Source of the DNA: CAZLAP01 sp964557715
GTDB taxonomy: Bacteria; Patescibacteriota; Minisyncoccia; Minisyncoccales; RBG-13-42-11
DNA: 8,326 nt
NCBI GenBank assembly: GCA_964557715.1
Contig: CAZLAP010000030.1
Location: forward strand, 1 to 8,326
Direction: 5' to 3'
Within the stretch, counting starts at the first letter, position 1, and every line of letters begins with the position of its first letter. The notes under the pieces were generated by a model. It was not told the origin of the DNA and did not search any database. It saw only the letters and a program-made list of their open reading frames with translations. Shown one piece after another: positions 5,677 to 8,326 of the stretch. Made by a program: the position numbers and the translations under genes.

Positions 5677-6210
5677 ATGGATAAAAGGTTTTTAACTCAA
5701 TTAACAAGCGACCTTTACCGGTTGACTTTATTTTTCCCCAAAAAAGAGCCTTTAAGATATAAAATGCGCGAGCTGGCAATTGCTATTCTGGCTAAACCAA
5801 ATGAAAAGGATTTGGAGATTTTGAACAACTTTCTGGAGGTAGCTCTGTTTCAAAATTGGGTCAGTCCGTCCGATATCTTGGCAATTAAGGAAAAATATGA
5901 TACTTTAAAGAGTGAATTGAAAAGAAGCAAGCCGGAAAAGGAAGAAAAAAAAAGCCTTCCAGCCGTTCCTGAAGTCGGACTTTTGACAGTTCCAGCTTTG
6001 AACGGCAATAATCCCGGCAGAAAGGAAAAAATAATAGATTTTCTAAAAGAGAACGGCAAGGCCCAGGTCTGGCAGGTAAAGCAGATAATGCCGGATGTCA
6101 GCAAAAGAACTTTAAGGCGTGATTTTGAATATATGCTGGAGCAAGGGTTAATTGAGAGAATAGGAGAGAGAAATGACACTTTTTACAAAATAAAAAGCCT
6201 TCAATCGTAG
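5677..6210 (+). CDS. Winged-helix (DeoR-like HTH) transcriptional regulator
   Basis: A 177-residue protein in two parts. The N-terminal half (about 3-81) is helical and of no family I recognise (SDLYRLTLFFPKKEPLRYKM and onward). A charged, proline-containing linker (82-113) joins it to a C-terminal winged helix (about 114-173). There SKRTLRRDFEYMLEQGLIERIG has the recognition-helix and wing pattern of DeoR-type repressors (S-x-x-T-[IL]-R-R-D). The inverted order, with the DNA-binding domain last, is unlike classical DeoR proteins and no sugar-phosphate sensor domain is present. I start it at the ATG because the in-frame TTG 39 bases upstream is the -35 box of its own promoter. It ends 56 bases before the sigma gene, with an operator-like inverted repeat in the gap. 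It is the obvious candidate to bind that site, though this is inference. Confidence 0.85.
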   Translation: MDKRFLTQLTSDLYRLTLFFPKKEPLRYKMRELAIAILAKPNEKDLEILNNFLEVALFQNWVSPSDILAIKEKYDTLKSELKRSKPEKEEKKSLPAVPEVGLLTVPALNGNNPGRKEKIIDFLKENGKAQVWQVKQIMPDVSKRTLRRDFEYMLEQGLIERIGERNDTFYKIKSLQS

Positions 6211-6216
6211 GATGTA

Positions 6217-6255
6217 GGTAGGACATATATAAGGTAGGACAGGTTGTCCTACCTT
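6217..6255 (+). promoter_or_regulatory. Operator-like cluster of three GGTAGGACA half-sites before the sigma gene
   Basis: GGTAGGACA occurs at 6217-6225 and 6233-6241 in direct orientation 16 bases apart, and as TGTCCTACC at 6245-6253. The last two form a perfect 11-bp inverted repeat (AAGGTAGGACA 6231-6241, TGTCCTACCTT 6245-6255) with a three-base spacer. A possible -10 box (TATATA, 6226-6231) lies between the first and second half-sites, with no good -35. A protein bound here would sit on the start of transcription. The inverted repeat could instead act as an RNA hairpin, but it has no T run. Confidence 0.75.
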
Positions 6256-6266
6256 GTGAAAATTTA

Positions 6267-6782
6267 ATGCCAAATTATCGTAAAAAATTCAGTAAAATCT
6301 ATGACCAATGTATTGATAAAATATACCGTTTTATATTTTTAAAGGTAAGCTCTGAAGAAATTGCCCAGGATTTGTGTTCAGAAACCTTTCTCAGGGGCTG
6401 GCAGTCATACAAAAACAATCCTAAGATTGAAAATCCTTCAGCTTTTTTATACAGAATTGCCCGCAATTTGGTTATTGACCATTATCGGCAAAAAGGCAGA
6501 AACCAGTTTGTTTCACCGGAAGTGGTGCCTATTGTTGATCCAAACCCCGGCATAGAGGAAAAAGCTGCCATTAATTCGGATTTAGAGCAGGTTAAAGCAG
6601 TTCTGGCAGATTTAAAAGAGGATTACCAAAATGCGATTATTTGGCGTTATTTGGACGATTTGTCTATTCCGGAAGTTGCTAAAATGCTGGACAAAACAGA
6701 AGAAACCACCAGGGTAACGCTTCACCGCGCCTTAAAAGCTTTGAAAGAGGAGATTAACAAGCGGGAAATAAGAGAAGGATAG
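6267..6782 (+). CDS. ECF-like sigma-70 family RNA polymerase sigma factor
   Basis: A 171-residue two-domain sigma factor that would redirect RNA polymerase to a small regulon. Region 2 spans about 11-77: IYDQCIDKIYRFIFLKV, AQDLCSETFLRGWQSY (-10 recognition and core binding) and the typical NPSAFLYRIARNLVIDHYR. Residues 78-108 are a linker. Region 4 spans about 112-163 and ends in the helix-turn-helix IPEVAKMLDKTEETTRVTLHRALKALK, which reads the -35 element. Regions 1 and 3 are missing, as usual for the ECF group, and the length is normal. There is no clear ribosome site before the ATG; an operator-like repeat fills the upstream gap. The downstream gene encodes its probable membrane anti-sigma partner. 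Its target promoters cannot be deduced from this window. Confidence 0.93.
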   Translation: MPNYRKKFSKIYDQCIDKIYRFIFLKVSSEEIAQDLCSETFLRGWQSYKNNPKIENPSAFLYRIARNLVIDHYRQKGRNQFVSPEVVPIVDPNPGIEEKAAINSDLEQVKAVLADLKEDYQNAIIWRYLDDLSIPEVAKMLDKTEETTRVTLHRALKALKEEINKREIREG

Positions 6783-6784
6783 GC

Positions 6785-6805
6785 GATGAGGGGCAAGCCC
6801 TCATC
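6785..6805 (+). terminator. Hairpin between sigma and anti-sigma genes (possible attenuator)
   Basis: GATGAGGG (6785-6792) and CCCTCATC (6798-6805) form a perfect 8-bp stem with a five-base loop, three bases after the sigma stop. Only three Ts follow, so it is a poor terminator by itself. It may reduce read-through into the next gene or protect the 3' end of the sigma message, setting their ratio. Confidence 0.5.
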
Positions 6806-6893
6806 TTTACCCGCGCTTCCACATAAATAATCAGAACTATGAATGGAAGCTTGGTGTGTAATAAAAAGGATACTTTCACGTCATAATCTTAGT

Positions 6894-7703
6894 ATGGTCA
6901 CCGACAAACAACTCACTTCTAAATTGCAAGAGCTTCGCGGAATTAAGCCCAGTAAAGAATGGGCGTTTTCTCTTAAGCTAAGAATTTTAGGCGAGGAAAA
7001 ACAAGGTTTTTCTTTGATTTCAGATTATTTCAAAATTCCTTATTTTAAGCCGGCTTTGGCAACTTTGCTTTCCGTTTTTCTTTTGTTTGCCACTTTTGCT
7101 TTCAGCCAGAATTCAGTTCCTGGCGATTTTTTGTATCCTGTAAAGAAATTGACTGAGAAAAGCAAAGTGCTTTTGGTTTCAGAACAAGAAAGACAGCAAG
7201 CCAGCCTTGAATCAGCCACAAAAAGATTGGAAGAACTGGCCAAAGTGGCTGAAACTAACCGGGTGAAAAATCTGCCTTCAGCTATTAACGAAGCTCAGGA
7301 AAGCATTTCAGAAGCAAGCAAAAGCTTATTGGTCAAAAATACAGACCCTGTGGCAGTTAAAAGAATTGTTGATGGAATAGAAGCCAAAGTGCTGGCAGTT
7401 AAGGATATGGGGATTGATTTTGAAGTAGAAGCGATAAACGAATTGACAGAAGCTTCAAACAAGTATTATGCCGAATATGTAATTTCTGATTTGGAAACCA
7501 GGACTTTGCTTAAAGAGCAGGAAGAAGTTTTGGCTGAAATGAAAGCATTGGCAGAAGAAGGAAAGTATTCAGAGGCGATAATCGCTTTTGAAGCAAAATT
7601 TTACAAACAAGCTGAAGAAACAGACGAAGTGATAGAAGAAGCAAAGGAAGAAATAACGGAAGAAATAGAAGAAACAGAAGCAGAATTAGAGACAGAAGAA
7701 TAA
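6894..7703 (+). CDS. Membrane protein with DUF5667-like domain, probable anti-sigma factor
   Basis: A 269-residue single-pass protein. Residues 1-49 are cytoplasmic and helical (KLQELRGIKPSKEWAFSLK), as in anti-sigma regions. About 50-72 is a transmembrane helix. It is followed outside by GDFLYPVKKLTEK (77-89) and a long helical domain rich in Ala, Glu and Lys, matching what I know of DUF5667 proteins encoded beside sigma factors in Patescibacteria and Actinobacteria. The C-terminus (about 240-269) is strongly acidic. It should hold the preceding sigma factor at the membrane until a signal frees it; this role is inferred from position and topology. The start is uncertain: an in-frame ATG at 6843 would add 17 residues containing Cys and Arg, and neither ATG has a ribosome site. 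I prefer 6894 because MVTDKQLTSKLQEL is a more typical beginning, and CATAAT (6882-6887) could be a -10 for a leaderless message. Confidence 0.82.
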   Translation: MVTDKQLTSKLQELRGIKPSKEWAFSLKLRILGEEKQGFSLISDYFKIPYFKPALATLLSVFLLFATFAFSQNSVPGDFLYPVKKLTEKSKVLLVSEQERQQASLESATKRLEELAKVAETNRVKNLPSAINEAQESISEASKSLLVKNTDPVAVKRIVDGIEAKVLAVKDMGIDFEVEAINELTEASNKYYAEYVISDLETRTLLKEQEEVLAEMKALAEEGKYSEAIIAFEAKFYKQAEETDEVIEEAKEEITEEIEETEAELETEE

Positions 7704-7732
7704 GGGCTTGTGCTTCCTCCGAGGAAGCACAG
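7704..7732. repeat. Short palindromic element, copy C
   Basis: It starts at the first base after the anti-sigma stop codon. TGTGCTTCCTC (7709-7719) and GAGGAAGCACA (7721-7731) form a perfect 11-bp stem around C7720, with a T-G wobble at 7708/7732. The left end keeps the full GGGCTTGTGC of the family while the right end has decayed (AGAATGCGCCC). A T-rich stretch follows from 7745, so it may end transcription of the sigma operon. Confidence 0.85.
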
Positions 7733-7760
7733 AATGCGCCCTAATATTTTATTTTAAATA

Positions 7761-7900
7761 TGGAAAGTCGCGAATCTCGTGACCAGATTACGTAAGGTCG
7801 TGAGATAATTCCAGAAAGGCAGACAGAGCCGTCTCGCGGGATATTTATCTCGTTGGAGGCAAAGCTGTCAAATCTGGCAAAAGGTCGACGCGATGAGAGA
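7761..7900 (+). ncRNA. Structured leader RNA of unrecognised class (riboswitch-like) before the surface-protein gene
   Basis: Pairings that fit one compact fold: an outer stem TCGCG/CGCGA (7768-7772 with 7889-7893); a 10-bp hairpin TCTCGTGACC/GGTCGTGAGA (7775-7784 with 7796-7805, two G-U pairs, 11-base loop); a second arm GACAG..GCC/GGC..CTGTC (7822-7830 with 7858-7869, asymmetric AAAG internal loop) capped by CGGGAT/ATCTCG (7837-7842 with 7847-7852); and a pseudoknot between loop bases AGATT (7785-7789) and AATCT (7871-7875). A second GGTC..GAGA (7883-7900) could compete for the first hairpin's left strand, a switch-like feature. G/C content is higher than in the flanking A/T-rich DNA, and no reading frame explains it. 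It matches none of the riboswitch motifs I know (TPP, FMN, SAM, lysine, glycine, purine, c-di-GMP-I). About 45 unstructured A/T-rich bases separate it from the ATG. A stand-alone small RNA or a ribozyme is also possible. Confidence 0.6.
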
Positions 7901-7944
7901 AAAAAGTCGTAATTATTAATTAATTAAAATTCAAAAACACAAAA

Positions 7945-8326
7945 ATGAATCAATTAAAGAAAATCATAGCAGTTTTAGCGATTGTTGGAATGATGGGAGT
8001 AGCTGTTCCTACAAGCGCGACCACGGCTGAGGATCTTGCGGCTCAAATCGCTGCATTGCAGACTCAGTTAAATCAATTGCTGACCCAATATCAGACTTTG
8101 ACCGGAACTCCTGCGGCTGGCATGCCGACAACTTGTACAGGTGTTACCTTTACAAGAAATCTATCTCAAGGTTCCGATGGTAGCGATGTTAAATGTTTAC
8201 AAGCATTGCTCAACACTGATTCTGCAACCCAGCTTGCTGCATCAGGAGTAGGCTCTGCTAACAATGAAACAAACTACTTTGGTTCTTTGACCAAGGCAGC
8301 TGTTGTTAAATTCCAGGAAAAGTATG
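7945..8326 (+). CDS. Secreted surface protein with peptidoglycan-binding-like domain (3' end beyond window)
   Basis: Only the first 127 codons are present and the frame is open to the window edge. Residues 1-25 are a classic signal peptide: basic MNQLKK, hydrophobic IIAVLAIVGMMGVAV, then PTSATTA. Residues 27-53 are a short coiled coil (EDLAAQIAALQTQLNQLLTQY). From about 68 a PG_binding_1-like repeat begins: RNLSQGSDGSDVKCLQALLN, then YFGSLTKAAVVKFQEKY, the usual G-x-x-G-x-D-V-x-x-L-Q and FG-x-x-T-x-x-A-V-x-x-F-Q signature. It carries two Cys (64 and 84) that might form a disulfide. Large cell-surface proteins with this front end are common in Parcubacteria and may bind the wall or form a surface layer. 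No Shine-Dalgarno is visible; a structured RNA occupies the upstream region. Codon use is richer in GCT, ACT and GGT than in the neighbours, consistent with high expression. Confidence 0.88.
   Translation, partial: MNQLKKIIAVLAIVGMMGVAVPTSATTAEDLAAQIAALQTQLNQLLTQYQTLTGTPAAGMPTTCTGVTFTRNLSQGSDGSDVKCLQALLNTDSATQLAASGVGSANNETNYFGSLTKAAVVKFQEKY

Noticed and set aside
6231..6255. Rho-independent terminator between the regulator and the sigma gene
   Set aside because: The stem is perfect, but it is followed by GTGAAAATTT with no T run. The half-site repeat upstream makes a protein-binding operator the better reading.
7761..7900. c-di-GMP-I (GEMM) riboswitch, suggested by GGCAAAGC at 7858-7865
   Set aside because: The GEMM core GCACAGGGCAAACC and its paired arms are not present. 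The GGCAAAGC here is explained by the asymmetric internal loop of the second arm.

Overview
The window looks like a piece of a small bacterial genome of the Candidate Phyla Radiation (Patescibacteria, most like Parcubacteria). The grounds are its AT-rich composition, compact same-strand gene layout, and several genes without a Shine-Dalgarno sequence. It also pairs a sigma factor with a DUF5667-type membrane protein. It ends in a surface protein with the signal peptide, coiled coil and peptidoglycan-binding layout common in that group. This placement is inference from gene content; no rRNA or tRNA is present. Stops are TAA, TAG and TGA, so the standard bacterial code fits. All genes are on the + strand.

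Layout. (1) 1-1889: an inverted-repeat element cut by the window edge, then a membrane-anchored HtrA/Deg protease with an intact catalytic triad. Two small genes follow (a 53-residue zinc ribbon and a 65-residue charged helical protein), and a strong intrinsic terminator closes the unit. (2) 1894-5419: two palindromic elements, a clear promoter and an A/T-only hairpin precede a ClpB-type disaggregase. Five bases downstream lies a small HtrA-fold membrane protein in which all three catalytic residues are replaced. (3) 5521-7703: a long composite palindromic element, then a near-leaderless winged-helix regulator gene. A striking inverted repeat with three GGTAGGACA half-sites follows, then an ECF-like sigma factor and its probable membrane anti-sigma partner. 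(4) 7704-8326: another short palindromic element, a roughly 130-base region that folds into a riboswitch-like structure, and the start of a secreted surface protein that runs off the window.

How it fits together. The theme is envelope and protein-quality stress. HtrA deals with misfolded proteins outside the membrane, and ClpB deals with cytoplasmic aggregates. An inactive HtrA-like protein may act as an adaptor or sensor. The sigma/anti-sigma pair could link an outside signal to transcription, with the neighbouring winged-helix protein as a candidate binder of the operator in front of the sigma gene. The same TTGTGCTTC-ended palindrome marks the boundary of each of the four blocks, five copies in 8.3 kb.

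The observations most worth checking are the structured leader RNA before the surface gene, the operator in front of the sigma factor, the dead HtrA paralogue behind clpB, the ClpC-like LGF loop inside a ClpB-type protein, and the repeat family.
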